This document shows positions 19,150-28,896 of a DNA stretch of 37,425 nt, piece after piece. The notes below the pieces were generated by a model. The model was not told the DNA's origin. It searched no databases and worked only from the letters and a program-made list of their open reading frames with translations. The stretch comes from Blastococcus sp. MG754426. GTDB lineage: Bacteria > Actinomycetota > Actinomycetes > Mycobacteriales > Geodermatophilaceae. Position 1 is the first letter of the stretch. Each line of letters starts with the position of its first letter. The stretch is from NCBI RefSeq assembly GCF_021699055.1, contig NZ_SSXC01000037.1, positions 1 to 37,425 on the forward strand, in the 5' to 3' direction. Position numbers and translations under genes: made by a program.

Positions 19150-19196
19150 CGTCTACGTCCACTCATCCCTGAACCCGCGAAGGGCCGTCTGCTGTG

Positions 19197-21113
19197 TCAC
19201 TTGAACTGGGCCGTCGGCAGGTGCGGCCCCACGTATCCGACATGAACACACCCGGTAGCTCCGCGGGTGTCGTCGTGGAAGTGCAATCGCGGAGCAGGCG
19301 CTCCCCGCTTTACCACCTTGATATGTGCCGGCATGTAGAGGCGCTCGCTTGGGTGGACGGTTGGCGGCACCGGGAATGTCCGCTTGCTACGAAGATCCGG
19401 GTGCGAGTCGACAGATTCCGACTCCACAAGTGAGAGCGCCGTCGCCGAAATCGCCGTAGCTGACGCCGGCGGCGACTGGCACCAGAGATGGAAACTCCCG
19501 GCGAAGTCTCCGCCTGCAACCGCTGCTGCATAGTCCTCAAGCGCCATGAGCGCGTTCCACGTCTTGGCTGCGAAGAGCTCTGCACCGGGATGCACGTCTA
19601 GTTCGGCGGCCACCTGGTCAGTCGCGCCAATTACCACGTAACGCAATCGCGAGCGTGCGACCACAAGTACCTCAGCCACGGACGCTGGGACGTGGACGAC
19701 TTCCGCCGGGGCCTGCCAGGCCGACAGGCCCGCCTCGCGGACCTGGGATTCGAGCCATCGCGCGCGCCGTCGCGCCGCGTCCGAGTCCCGTGCCGCTTCG
19801 GCAACCTCCAGCTGCAAGTACTCAGCATCGTCTGTGAGCCGGCGTACCGACACGGCTATCTCTCTCGCCTCGGCCTCGGCCTCCGTGAGCAGCTGGCCCA
19901 GCACCTCACGATCGGCCTCACTGGCGGCCAGCTCAGCACGGAGTTGCTCCAGGTCATCTTCCCGAGCGCCGACGACCAGCGGAGCAGCTGTGCGGTCTCT
20001 GAGCAGCGCGTCGATCTCGGTCGCTAGCGTCCGCTGAGCAACGGCGACAGACCGGAAGTCGGGCGTCGAGCGCTCCGCCCCGGTACGGCTTCGAATCCGC
20101 ACCACTTGCCGCCCGAACCAGGCCAGCAGGGCCTCCGACCGGCTTGGCTGCCCACCAGTAGTTGCGAGGGACTGTGTGGCCGGCTCAGCGAGGAGTCGTC
20201 GCACCGTCAGGGCATCAAGCGGGCCAGGACGCTGCGTCGACAGGTGGAGGATTTGGTCCTTCACGGCCGGAAAAGCTCGAGAGCCCAGCGTTGTAATCGA
20301 CGTGCGGCCGAGCACACGATGCCGTGTGGGCGCGTCCTCAACTGCGAGCGCCCCGGGCAGGTAGGTCCTTAACGCGCCGCCGTAAACCTCGTAGCCGTCC
20401 GGCACGGCCGTGCCGAAAGCCGCTGTAGCAACTCCGTCGGCCAAGCGGAAGACAGCTGCCACGCCAGCCAGGTCTCGGGCCAGCAACCGAGCGAGTCGAT
20501 TCTGGTCGTAGGCACGGTGAGGGTCGTGCGCGAAGACGACGATAGGGACGCGCCGGTTCGGGTCGCCCAGGTACGACACAAGCTCAGAGACGTGGCTGAC
20601 CGTGACCATCAGGGCTTCCGCTGTAAGCGGCAAGCGTCCGTCGTGCGCCTCGCCGGCCGCCATCAGATCCCTGACCAGCCGTGGGCTTCCGGGCCGCAGC
20701 GGTCGCCCGCCAGACGGCTCCTGCTCCAGATCGATCCAGATCCAGTGCCTCGCGGCCCCGACGTTCAAATCGATGGCCGCGAGCTGCTCGGGCGCGTGAT
20801 GGCCGACGTCGATGACTTGCTGCTGCGCCGCCTCGGTGGCCCACAAGGCAGTCGTCGTCCACCTGCCCTCCGGCGTCTCCTCCACGAGCCGGATGCGGTG
20901 AAGTTGCCCCCCAGACCGGTCGAGTCGAACCGAGCGCCGCTGAATCCATGCAGGGTCGTCGCTGGCAGACAGCGCGGTACTCATGCCAGGGCTGAAGGCG
21001 AAGTCGTCGGTGGTCAGGCCCTTCTCGTGCATCCAGGCGGCGAAGAGGGGCTCGACCCGACGCGCGATCTCCCCGTCGGTGTCATCGAGCACAGCCCGGT
21101 ACACCAGTGGCAC
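19197..21113 (-). CDS. Uncharacterised 638-aa coiled-coil protein
   Basis: I do not recognise a named family. Start is GTG 21113, fixed by a strong SD (GGGGGAG on the minus strand, 21119-21125) six bases away. Residues about 188-255 (VPIVVFAHDP... LARLLARDLAGVAAVFRL... YGGALRTYLPG) resemble a segment I recall from several uncharacterised actinobacterial defence-island proteins; this is memory, not a search. About 385-462 is a charged heptad-like coiled coil (DDLEQLRAELAASEADREVL and onward). About 470-550 forms an alpha/beta segment, and the last 50 residues read as a small beta-rich domain (LYMPAHIKVVKRGAPAPRLHF, then VGYVGPHLP). No signal peptide, membrane segment, P-loop or nuclease motif is visible. 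It is probably cytoplasmic and co-transcribed with the HelD-type helicase, so a partner or regulator of that protein is a reasonable guess. Confidence 0.8.
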   Translation of the reverse strand: MPLVYRAVLDDTDGEIARRVEPLFAAWMHEKGLTTDDFAFSPGMSTALSASDDPAWIQRRSVRLDRSGGQLHRIRLVEETPEGRWTTTALWATEAAQQQVIDVGHHAPEQLAAIDLNVGAARHWIWIDLEQEPSGGRPLRPGSPRLVRDLMAAGEAHDGRLPLTAEALMVTVSHVSELVSYLGDPNRRVPIVVFAHDPHRAYDQNRLARLLARDLAGVAAVFRLADGVATAAFGTAVPDGYEVYGGALRTYLPGALAVEDAPTRHRVLGRTSITTLGSRAFPAVKDQILHLSTQRPGPLDALTVRRLLAEPATQSLATTGGQPSRSEALLAWFGRQVVRIRSRTGAERSTPDFRSVAVAQRTLATEIDALLRDRTAAPLVVGAREDDLEQLRAELAASEADREVLGQLLTEAEAEAREIAVSVRRLTDDAEYLQLEVAEAARDSDAARRRARWLESQVREAGLSAWQAPAEVVHVPASVAEVLVVARSRLRYVVIGATDQVAAELDVHPGAELFAAKTWNALMALEDYAAAVAGGDFAGSFHLWCQSPPASATAISATALSLVESESVDSHPDLRSKRTFPVPPTVHPSERLYMPAHIKVVKRGAPAPRLHFHDDTRGATGCVHVGYVGPHLPTAQFK

Positions 21114-21143
21114 GTCAACTCCCCCGTGGGCAACCGCATGAGT

Positions 21144-21158
21144 CCGGCGTCACGCCGG
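21144..21158 (-). promoter_or_regulatory. 15-base palindrome in leader of minus-strand pair
   Basis: Perfect 7-bp arms CCGGCGT (21144-21150) and ACGCCGG (21152-21158) surround one central base, 31 bases upstream of GTG 21113. The near-absence of a spacer favours a DNA operator for a dimeric repressor over an RNA hairpin. Confidence 0.4.
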
Positions 21159-21394
21159 CTGCCTTTGCTAACACAGATGGACGACGAAAATGGTTCCCCC
21201 GCGCTCGTTCGAGGGATAGCGAGTGCACCCGCGCCGCACCTGCCACTCATGGCGCCATCGACGGAGCCCTTCGCACTCGCACCCGGTGCGCGAGGCACCT
21301 CCCGTGGCCCCTGTTGCGAGTAGCAGTAGGTGAGGAAGAAGGGGCCGTGGTTGCGCCGCCGGTGTTATCCGAGCTGATCACGAGCCGGAACCCT

Positions 21395-21427
21395 CCCGTG
21401 ACGGTGGTCCTGGGTACGGTCACGGGA
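21395..21427 (+). promoter_or_regulatory. Inverted repeat ending at the start of the SNF2 gene
   Basis: The left portion TCCCGTGAC begins at 21394 and the right arm GTCACGGGA is 21419-21427: nine-base perfect arms with a 16-base spacer, ending two bases before ATG 21430. The right arm covers the place where the RBS must be. It could be an operator bound by a regulator blocking initiation, or an RNA stem masking the RBS. The gene has no clear SD outside this arm. Confidence 0.45.
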
Positions 21428-21429
21428 CG

Positions 21430-24400
21430 ATGACGGACCTTCCCTACACCTCGCAGCACGCTCACATCGGCGAGCGCACCCACTGGCGCCTGGAGGACCT
21501 CACGCCCGGGGCGCGAGTTCTCGGCGTAACAGCTACGGGGTCAGTCTCGGTCATCGACGTCTCGTGGCATGGGGCAAACGCCGTCACGCTCACCTATCGC
21601 GACGACTCCGGCCAGGTCGCGGAAACCCTTCTGTATCGGGACGTCGAGGCCCGCCTGCGCGTGGAGCAGCCGTCCCGCGCGTACGCCTTCGACGGCGATC
21701 CGCACCTCTTTCGGCTCGCGGCTGAGGCGCTGCGCATCCGCATGGCCTCCCGCTTCGACCCCATGCTGGCGGTCAGCACCAGTGACCTCGAGCCGCTGCC
21801 GCACCAGATCAAGGCCGTGTACGGCGAGCTGCTGCCGCGCACCCCCCTGCGCTTCCTGCTCGCCGACGACCCGGGCGCCGGTAAGACGATCATGGCGGGC
21901 CTCTACATCAAGGAGCTCAAGCTCCGTGGTGACCTGGCGCGCTGCCTCATCGTTGCCCCGGGCAGTCTCGTCGAGCAGTGGCAGGAGGAACTGCTCGACA
22001 AGTTCGGCCTGCGCTTCGAGCTTCTGACCCGCAGCATGATCGACGGGCTGCTCGACGAAAGCGCCTTCGATCGCTATCCGCTGCTCATCGCTCGCATGGA
22101 CCAGCTCAGCCGGTCGGAGGAGCTGCAGCAGCAGCTCGAGCGCGCCGATTACGACCTGGTCGTCGTCGACGAGGCCCACCGCATGTCCGCGCACTACTTC
22201 GGCGCGGAGCTCAAGACCACCAGGCGCTACGAGCTGGGCCGCCTGCTGGGCCGAGTGACCCGTCACCTGCTGCTCATGACGGCAACGCCACATGCCGGCA
22301 ATGAGGCCGACTTCCAGCTGTTCATGGCGCTGCTCGACGGGGACCGGTTCGAGGGCAAGTACCGCGACGGGGTGCACTCTGTCGACACCGACGGCCTCAT
22401 GCGACGCATGATCAAGGAGGACCTCCTCACCTTCGAGGGCAAACCGCTGTTCCCCGAGCGTCGCGCGGACACGCTGGCTTATGAACTCAGCCCGATGGAG
22501 CAGGACCTGTACGAGGCGGTCACGGACTACGTCCGCGAGCAGATGAACCGGGCGGAGCAGCTGGCCAGGGAAGGTGAGGGCAGGCGTGGAAACACCGTCG
22601 GCTTCGCGCTGACCGTCCTGCAGCGGCGTCTGGCGTCCAGCCCGGAGGCGATCCTTCGCAGCCTGGAGCGGCGACGCCGGCGGCTGGAGGCTCGCCGGGT
22701 TGAGCTGCAGCAGCCTGGTGGTGGCAGCGACTTCGAACGGCGTCTGGCGGCACTGCTCGGCAGGGCCCAGCAGCTGGACGAGGAAGAGCTGGACGACCTG
22801 ACCGGCGAGGAGCGCGAGGCCGCCGAAGACGCCGTCGTCGACTCCGCGAGCGCCGCCCGCACCATCGCCGAGCTCGATAAGGAGATCGCCGTGCTCGGCG
22901 ACCTGGTGAAGCTGGCCACGCGGGTCCGACTGTCGGGCACGGACAAGAAGTGGACCGAACTGCGCAGCCTGCTGCTCGACGACGAGGCGATGTACGACCG
23001 CGACGGCGCGCGGCGGAAAATCATCATTTTCACCGAGCACAAGGACACCCTGAACTACCTCGTCGACCAGGTCCGCACGTTGCTCGGCCGGGATGAGGCG
23101 GTGGTCGCCATCCACGGTGGCGTCGCGCGCGAGCAGCGCCGGGCCGCGCAGGAGCTGTTCACCCAAGACAAGGACACCGTGGTCCTGCTGGCAACCGACG
23201 CTGCGGGTGAGGGACTAAACCTGCAGCGAGCTCATCTGATGGTCAACTACGACCTGCCCTGGAACCCCAATCGCATCGAGCAGCGCTTCGGGCGCATCCA
23301 CCGGATCGGGCAGACCGAGGTGTGCCGGCTGTGGAACCTGCTGGCCAAGGACACCCGCGAAGGTCAGGTATTCCAGCGGCTGCTTGACAAGGTGGAGGAG
23401 CAGCGGCGCGCCTACAAGGGCAAGGTCTTCGACGTCCTGGGCGAGGCTTTCGAGGGGCGTCCGCTGCGCGACATCCTTATGGAGGCGGTCCGATACGGCG
23501 ACCGTCCCGAGGTCCGCGCTCGGCTCGACCAGGTGATCGACGCCGAGGTCAGCGAAGGCCTCGACCGGCTCATGCAGGACCGCGCGCTGGGCCTCGAAAC
23601 CCTCGCTGACGCCGACGTCGCCACGCTGCGCCGCCGGATGGAGGAGGCGCGAGCTCGCCGGCTCCAGCCGCATTACGTTCAGGCGCTGTTTGCCGAGGCC
23701 TTCCGCCACCTCGGTGGCCGGCTGAGCCCTCGGGAGTCCGGACGGTTCGAGGTCACCCACGTCCCGGCCGAGGTGCGCGACCGGGACCGGCAGATCGGTA
23801 CGGGGGCGCCGGTGCTGCGTCGCTACGAGCGGATCTGCTTCGAGCGCGAGCACGTCCGCCTGCCGGGCAAGCCCAAGGCCGATCTCATCGCGCCCGGCCA
23901 CCCGCTGCTCGACGCGGTGATCGATCTGGTCGTCGAGCGCTACGGCACGCTGCTCAAGAGCGGCACCGTGCTCGTTGACGCGCAGGACGTCGGGGAGGAG
24001 CCGCGCCTGCTGGTCGCACTGACCCAACGCATCGATGACGGGCACACCCTGCCGCGGACCGTCTCCCAGCGCTTCGACTTCGTGGAGATCGGTCGGGACG
24101 GCGCCCAGCGCTCCGCCGGCCCGGCGCCCTACCTGGACTACCGGGCTGCCACGGCGGACGAGAGCGCACTGCTTGTCAGCGTCCTCGACGAGCCGTGGCT
24201 CGCGGAGGGTGTCGAGCGGCTGGCGGTCAGTTGGGCCGTTGAGCACGGTGCGAGCGAGCACTTGACCGCCGTGCGGGAGCGGGTGCACGCCGGTGTTGAG
24301 CGGACCCGCAAGGAGGTCAAGCAGCGTCTGACCCAGGAGATCAACCACTGGGACCTGCGCCACGCTGACCTGCTCGACCAGCAGGCCGCCGGCCGGCAGC

Positions 24401-24987
24401 TCAAGATCCGCCCGGAGACCGCGGAGCGGCGAGCGCGCGATCTAGAGGCCCGACTTGCGCAGCGTCTGGCCGATCTCGATGCCGACGAGGCGCTCCGTCC
24501 GCTGCCGCCGGTGGTGGCAGGTGGAGCGCTCGTGGTCCCGGCCGGGCTGCTCGATCGTCTCGCGGGCCGGCGGGACCAGCCTGTGGCGACGTACGCCAAG
24601 GACACCGCGGAGGTCGACCGGCGTGCCGTCGCCGCCGTGATTGCTGCGGAACACTCGTTGGGTCGCCAGCCGGAGGAAATGCCGCACAACAACCCGGGCT
24701 TCGACATCCGTTCGCTCACCGAGGACGGGCACCTGGTGTTCATCGAGGTGAAGGGACGGATCGAGGGAGCTGACGACTTCTCCGTGACACGCAACGAAGT
24801 GCTGTTCGGCAAGAACGCAGACCGATACAGGCTCGCTCTCGTAAGGGTGTCCCGGGACGGCGCCGACCACGACGAGGTTCGCTACCTGCAGGACCCGTTC
24901 AGGGACTTCGACTTCGGCGAATTCGCTGCCGACGCCGTCCGGGGTGACTGGGCAGCCATGTGGGACCGCGGGCAGCAGCCGGCATGA
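21430..24987 (+). CDS. SNF2-type helicase with C-terminal DUF3883 (DrmD-like)
   Basis: This 1185-aa SF2/SNF2-like ATPase shows PGAGKT at 148-153, VVDEAHRM (Asp 247), LLMTATPHAGN, a helicase-C half with IIFTEHKDTLNYL, ATDAAGEGLNLQ near 588 and QRFGRIHRIGQ at 618-628. A Glu/Arg-rich helical insert sits between the two motor halves (about 360-500). At the C-terminus, NNPGFDIRS (1087-1095) and VFIEVKG (Glu 1106, Lys 1108) mark a DUF3883 domain. Its D...ExK pattern suggests a PD-(D/E)XK-like nuclease or DNA-binding fold. Related helicases serve as DrmD in class 1 DISARM and appear in other defence clusters. It is the first gene of a five-gene operon; its stop region overlaps the upstream-most start of the next gene at 24984. 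ATG 21430 is the first possible start in frame. It probably translocates on foreign DNA for the complex. Confidence 0.92.
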   Translation: MTDLPYTSQHAHIGERTHWRLEDLTPGARVLGVTATGSVSVIDVSWHGANAVTLTYRDDSGQVAETLLYRDVEARLRVEQPSRAYAFDGDPHLFRLAAEALRIRMASRFDPMLAVSTSDLEPLPHQIKAVYGELLPRTPLRFLLADDPGAGKTIMAGLYIKELKLRGDLARCLIVAPGSLVEQWQEELLDKFGLRFELLTRSMIDGLLDESAFDRYPLLIARMDQLSRSEELQQQLERADYDLVVVDEAHRMSAHYFGAELKTTRRYELGRLLGRVTRHLLLMTATPHAGNEADFQLFMALLDGDRFEGKYRDGVHSVDTDGLMRRMIKEDLLTFEGKPLFPERRADTLAYELSPMEQDLYEAVTDYVREQMNRAEQLAREGEGRRGNTVGFALTVLQRRLASSPEAILRSLERRRRRLEARRVELQQPGGGSDFERRLAALLGRAQQLDEEELDDLTGEEREAAEDAVVDSASAARTIAELDKEIAVLGDLVKLATRVRLSGTDKKWTELRSLLLDDEAMYDRDGARRKIIIFTEHKDTLNYLVDQVRTLLGRDEAVVAIHGGVAREQRRAAQELFTQDKDTVVLLATDAAGEGLNLQRAHLMVNYDLPWNPNRIEQRFGRIHRIGQTEVCRLWNLLAKDTREGQVFQRLLDKVEEQRRAYKGKVFDVLGEAFEGRPLRDILMEAVRYGDRPEVRARLDQVIDAEVSEGLDRLMQDRALGLETLADADVATLRRRMEEARARRLQPHYVQALFAEAFRHLGGRLSPRESGRFEVTHVPAEVRDRDRQIGTGAPVLRRYERICFEREHVRLPGKPKADLIAPGHPLLDAVIDLVVERYGTLLKSGTVLVDAQDVGEEPRLLVALTQRIDDGHTLPRTVSQRFDFVEIGRDGAQRSAGPAPYLDYRAATADESALLVSVLDEPWLAEGVERLAVSWAVEHGASEHLTAVRERVHAGVERTRKEVKQRLTQEINHWDLRHADLLDQQAAGRQLKIRPETAERRARDLEARLAQRLADLDADEALRPLPPVVAGGALVVPAGLLDRLAGRRDQPVATYAKDTAEVDRRAVAAVIAAEHSLGRQPEEMPHNNPGFDIRSLTEDGHLVFIEVKGRIEGADDFSVTRNEVLFGKNADRYRLALVRVSRDGADHDEVRYLQDPFRDFDFGEFAADAVRGDWAAMWDRGQQPA

Positions 24988-25088
24988 GCGCAGCGGCGCC
25001 CGGGGCGGTCACCCACCGCTCGCTGTTGAGCCTTCGCGCTGCCCCCGAGGAGGTGGCACGCGCTCTCGACGACACAGGAGGGTCAACG

Positions 25089-26153
25089 ATGGCTTCGGAT
25101 GCTGGTCAGTTGATGTTGGCTCCCTGGGCCGCCGCTGGTGGGGAACCGGATGCTATTAGCGCAGAGGCACATGTGTGGCCGGTGGCTTCCTGCGCGACGG
25201 TTGTAGCCACCTCGGGAGGTCATGTTGCCGCTGAGAAGGGGCCCGTCACCGAGTCCGAGGCCGTGCAGAGCCTCAACGCGCTCATCAACGCGTCCATGCG
25301 CTACAACGAGTCCCGGGCATACGAAGAGCTCGTGGCTTTCATCCGTAGGTTCCACTGGTACGCGCCATTCAACGCCCTGCTTGTCCACATCCAGCGACCT
25401 GGCGCAACGTACGTCGCCACCGCACGGCGCTGGCAAGACTTGAGACGTGACGTCGCTGTCGATGCGCAAGTCGTAATGATCCTCCAGCCCTTCGGGCCGG
25501 TGATGTTCGTGTACGACGTCAACCAGACGTCGCCGATGCCCGGAGCTCCTCCGCTGCCGCCCGAGGTGCTCGACCCTTTCGTGACGCGTAGCCGGCTCAC
25601 CAAGGCCCGTGCCGACAACCTCTGGTCGCGACTGGTGACGAGTGCTGTGCGCGACGGGGTGTACATCGATCGCGTGGACCACGGGACCGGGAGCGCCGGC
25701 TTCATCGCCACGGCCTCGGGCAGGCGGGCACAGGAGCACGTGGTGCGCGTCAGGCCGAGCAAGCACACGGTGTCCGTTCCAGTCCGTTACGACCTGAGGG
25801 TGAACCGTGCTCAGCGCGGCGCGTCGGCCCTTGCGACTCTCGTTCACGAACTCGGGCACCTTTACTGCGGTCACCTAGGGACGCCGGACGCCAAGTGGTG
25901 GCCTGATCGGCGTGCGGTTTCCCACGTGGCGTCGGAGTTCGAGGCCGAGTCGGTCGCGGCCATCGTCATGCAGCGCTGGGATTCGAGCGTTGAACTCCCA
26001 CCGCACCTGGCGCAGTACCTCAAGAAGGAAAGCAGACTCCCGGCCGACGTGTCGTTGGAGCGCATCGTCAAGTCGGCAGAAGACATCCTGGCCATGGCGA
26101 GACACGACCGTCTGCCCCTCCGCGTGCAAGGAAAGAGAAGGAACGAGCAGTGA
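25089..26153 (+). CDS. ArdC-like / ImmA-IrrE-type zinc metallopeptidase
   Basis: This 354-aa protein has an N-terminal region like the ArdC ssDNA-binding domain (about 55-140: RFHWYAPFNALLVHIQRPGA, then ATARRWQDL). The C-terminal half is a zincin-type peptidase: HELGH at 253-257 and FEAESVAA with a candidate third ligand Glu 284 or Glu 287, followed by helices. ImmA/IrrE peptidases cut repressors to switch on mobile or stress genes, and ArdC-type proteins protect or sense DNA. Start: ATG 25089 has a very strong SD (AGGAGG, 25077-25082). An alternative ATG at 24984 overlaps the SNF2 stop (ATGA) and would add 35 residues of low-complexity character. The stop overlaps the GTG of the methylase gene (GTGA at 26150-26153), so it belongs to the operon. 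A role as the system's sensor, regulator or protease effector is inference. Confidence 0.82.
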   Translation: MASDAGQLMLAPWAAAGGEPDAISAEAHVWPVASCATVVATSGGHVAAEKGPVTESEAVQSLNALINASMRYNESRAYEELVAFIRRFHWYAPFNALLVHIQRPGATYVATARRWQDLRRDVAVDAQVVMILQPFGPVMFVYDVNQTSPMPGAPPLPPEVLDPFVTRSRLTKARADNLWSRLVTSAVRDGVYIDRVDHGTGSAGFIATASGRRAQEHVVRVRPSKHTVSVPVRYDLRVNRAQRGASALATLVHELGHLYCGHLGTPDAKWWPDRRAVSHVASEFEAESVAAIVMQRWDSSVELPPHLAQYLKKESRLPADVSLERIVKSAEDILAMARHDRLPLRVQGKRRNEQ

Positions 26154-28896
26154 AACGCAAGCTGATCGAGGTAGCGCTGCCGCTGGAGGCCATCAACCGG
26201 GAGTCCGCCCGGGAGAAGTCCATCCGGCACGGTCACCCCTCCACGCTGCACCTGTGGTGGGCGCGCCGGCCGTTGGCTGCCTGCCGAGCGGTGCTGTTCG
26301 CGCAATTGGTCGATGACCCGTCCGCGCACCCTGAACGGTTCCCGACTGAGGAGGACCAGGCGCTTGAGCGTAAGCGGCTGTTCGACCTCATCGAGCGCTT
26401 GGTCGTGTGGGAGAACGCCGGCGACGAGCGGCTGCTTCGTGAGGCGCACGCCGAGATCGCCAAGTGCTTCGACGGCGACCCGCCGGCGGTCCTCGACCCA
26501 TTCGCCGGCGGCGGGTCGATCCCGCTCGAGGCGCAGCGGCTCGGACTTGATGCGCATGCGAGCGACCTCAACCCAGTCGCGGTGCTCATCAACAAGGCGC
26601 TCATCGAGATTCCGCCGCGGTGGGCCGGGCAGCCGCCCGTCTTCCCCGGCGCCGCCGACTCCAAGCTTGGCGGCTGGCCGCGCGCCACCGGGCTCGCCGA
26701 GGACGTGCGGCGGTATGGCGCGTGGCTGCGCGACGAGGCCGAACGTCGCATCGGCCACCTGTACCCGAGTGCGACCCTGCCCGACGGCACAAAGGCCATG
26801 GTCATCGCTTGGATCTGGGCACGCACGGTCGTCTGTCCCAACCCCGCCTGCGGCGCGACCATGCCGCTCGTCAGCAGCCTCTGGCTGAGCAAGAAGAAGG
26901 GCCGGCCGACGTGGTTGCGCCCACGGCCTGCCGGAGACCATGTCGACTTTGAGGTCGTCACCGGCGCAGGGGGGCCACCCGATCCGCCCAAGCTCGGCCG
27001 TGGCGCGAAGTTCCGCTGCCTCGTCTGCGGGGATGTCACCTCCGACGCCTACATCAAGGCCGAGGCCATCGCCGGGCGTATGGGGCAACAATTGCTCGCG
27101 ACCGTCGCCGAGGGCCAGCGGCAGCGCGTCTACATCCCGGCAACCTCAAGCCACATCGCTGCCGCGGACGTACCTCGGCCCGACGACGTCCCCGACGGGG
27201 AGCTGGCCGACGATCCCCGCAATATCTGGTGCGTAAATTACGGCTTGCGGACGTTTGCAGACCTCTTCACATCTCGGCAACTTGTCGCGCTCACCACCTT
27301 TAGTGACCTCGTGGCAGAAGCCCGCGCGAAGATTGCCTCCGACGCCGCTAACCTCGATCGACGCGAGGCCGCCGCTTACGCCGACGACGTGGCGACGGCG
27401 ATGAGCTTCGCGCTAAGTCGAGTGGCCGATTACCACAACGCGCTATGTACTTGGCGCAGCGACCCAAAGAATGAGGGAGTCGGTCACCTCTTTGCACGAC
27501 AGGCCATCCCTATGGTTTGGGACTTTTGTGAGGGGAACCCCTTCAGCGCGTCTTCTGGTAACTGGCTGGACGCTTTCGTGTGGCCCTCGAAGGTGTTGGA
27601 ACGCCTGCCTGCGAGAGCACGCGGATACGCGCAACAGGCGGATGCCCGGCAAGTGAATGCCGCCGCGGTGGTCAGTACTGACCCGCCTTACTACGACAAC
27701 ATTGGCTATGCCGACCTTTCAGACTTTTTCTACGTCTGGCTTCGCCGGGCGCTCGTCGATGTTCACCCGAGCCTACTGTCGACGATGCAGACGCCCAAGA
27801 GCGACGAGCTGGTGGCGACGCCGTACCGCTTCGGCGGCAGCAAAGTGAAAGCAGAGGAACACTTTGAGACCGGCTTTGTCAGCACCTTTACTCGCATTCG
27901 CCAAGACCATCGTCCCGATATTCCTGTGACGGTCTTCTACGCCTTCAAACAAGCGGAAAGTGACGACAGCGGGACCGCCTCCACTGGCTGGGAAACTATG
28001 CTCAACGGCCTCATTGAGGCCGGACTGACCGTCACCGCAACTTGGCCGATGCGGTCGGAGATGAGCAACCGCATGATCGCGGCCGGAAAGAATGCACTCG
28101 CGTCATCTATTGTCCTCGCCTGCCGCCCGCGTAGGGATACCGCCGAGGCCACTACACGCCGCGGTTTCTTGCAGGCGTTGAAGGACGAGCTGCCTGGGGC
28201 GCTGAAGGAGATGCAGCAGGGCTCGCTGGCCCCGGTGGACTTGGCGCAGGCTGCCATCGGCCCGGGCATGGCGGTGTTCACCCGTTACCGCTCCGTCGTG
28301 GAGGCGGACGGGACACCGATGACCGTCCGAACCGCGCTGGCGCTCATCAACCACGCCCTCGACGAGGTGCTGAGCGAGCAGGAAGGCGACTTCTCGGCCG
28401 ATACCCGCTTCTGCGTCAAGTGGTTCAGCCAGTTCGGCTGGGACGAGCAGCCCTACGGCGTCGCCGACTCCTTGTCCAAGGCGGTGGCGACGAGCGTCGA
28501 CGGACTGGTCCGCGGCGGGGTGTTTTGGGCGCGCGCCGGAAAGGCGCGGCTGGTCGGCCTCGACGAGCTCTCCGAAGGCTGGAACCCGCTGGCCGACGAG
28601 CGTCTCAGCGAATGGGAAGTCGTCGTCCGGCTGGCGCACGCACTGGACCGGAAGGGCATCGACGAAGCCGCCCGGCTGATGGCCCTCGCCGGCCAACAGA
28701 TGGACCTCGACACCACCAAGGAACTGGCCTACCTGCTCTACAGCGTCTGCGAGAAACGAGGCTGGACCTCCAGTGCCGCGCTCTTCAACGGCCTGGGCAC
28801 CTCCTGGTCCGATCTGGCTGCCGCCGGCCACAGCGCGTCTGTGCCGGTCGGCGCGCAGGGGGAGATTGATTACCGCGACGATGAGGAGGAGGCCTG

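Larger units (their letters stand above)
21114..21429. promoter_or_regulatory. Divergent promoter region between two operons
   Basis: The 316-base gap lies between the 5' ends of the minus-strand pair and of the five-gene plus-strand operon, so promoters for both should lie here. It contains two clear inverted repeats, one near each start codon, listed separately. I cannot place convincing -35/-10 boxes. The frame upstream of ATG 21430 is closed by a TGA at 21331 with no start codon in between. Confidence 0.6.
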
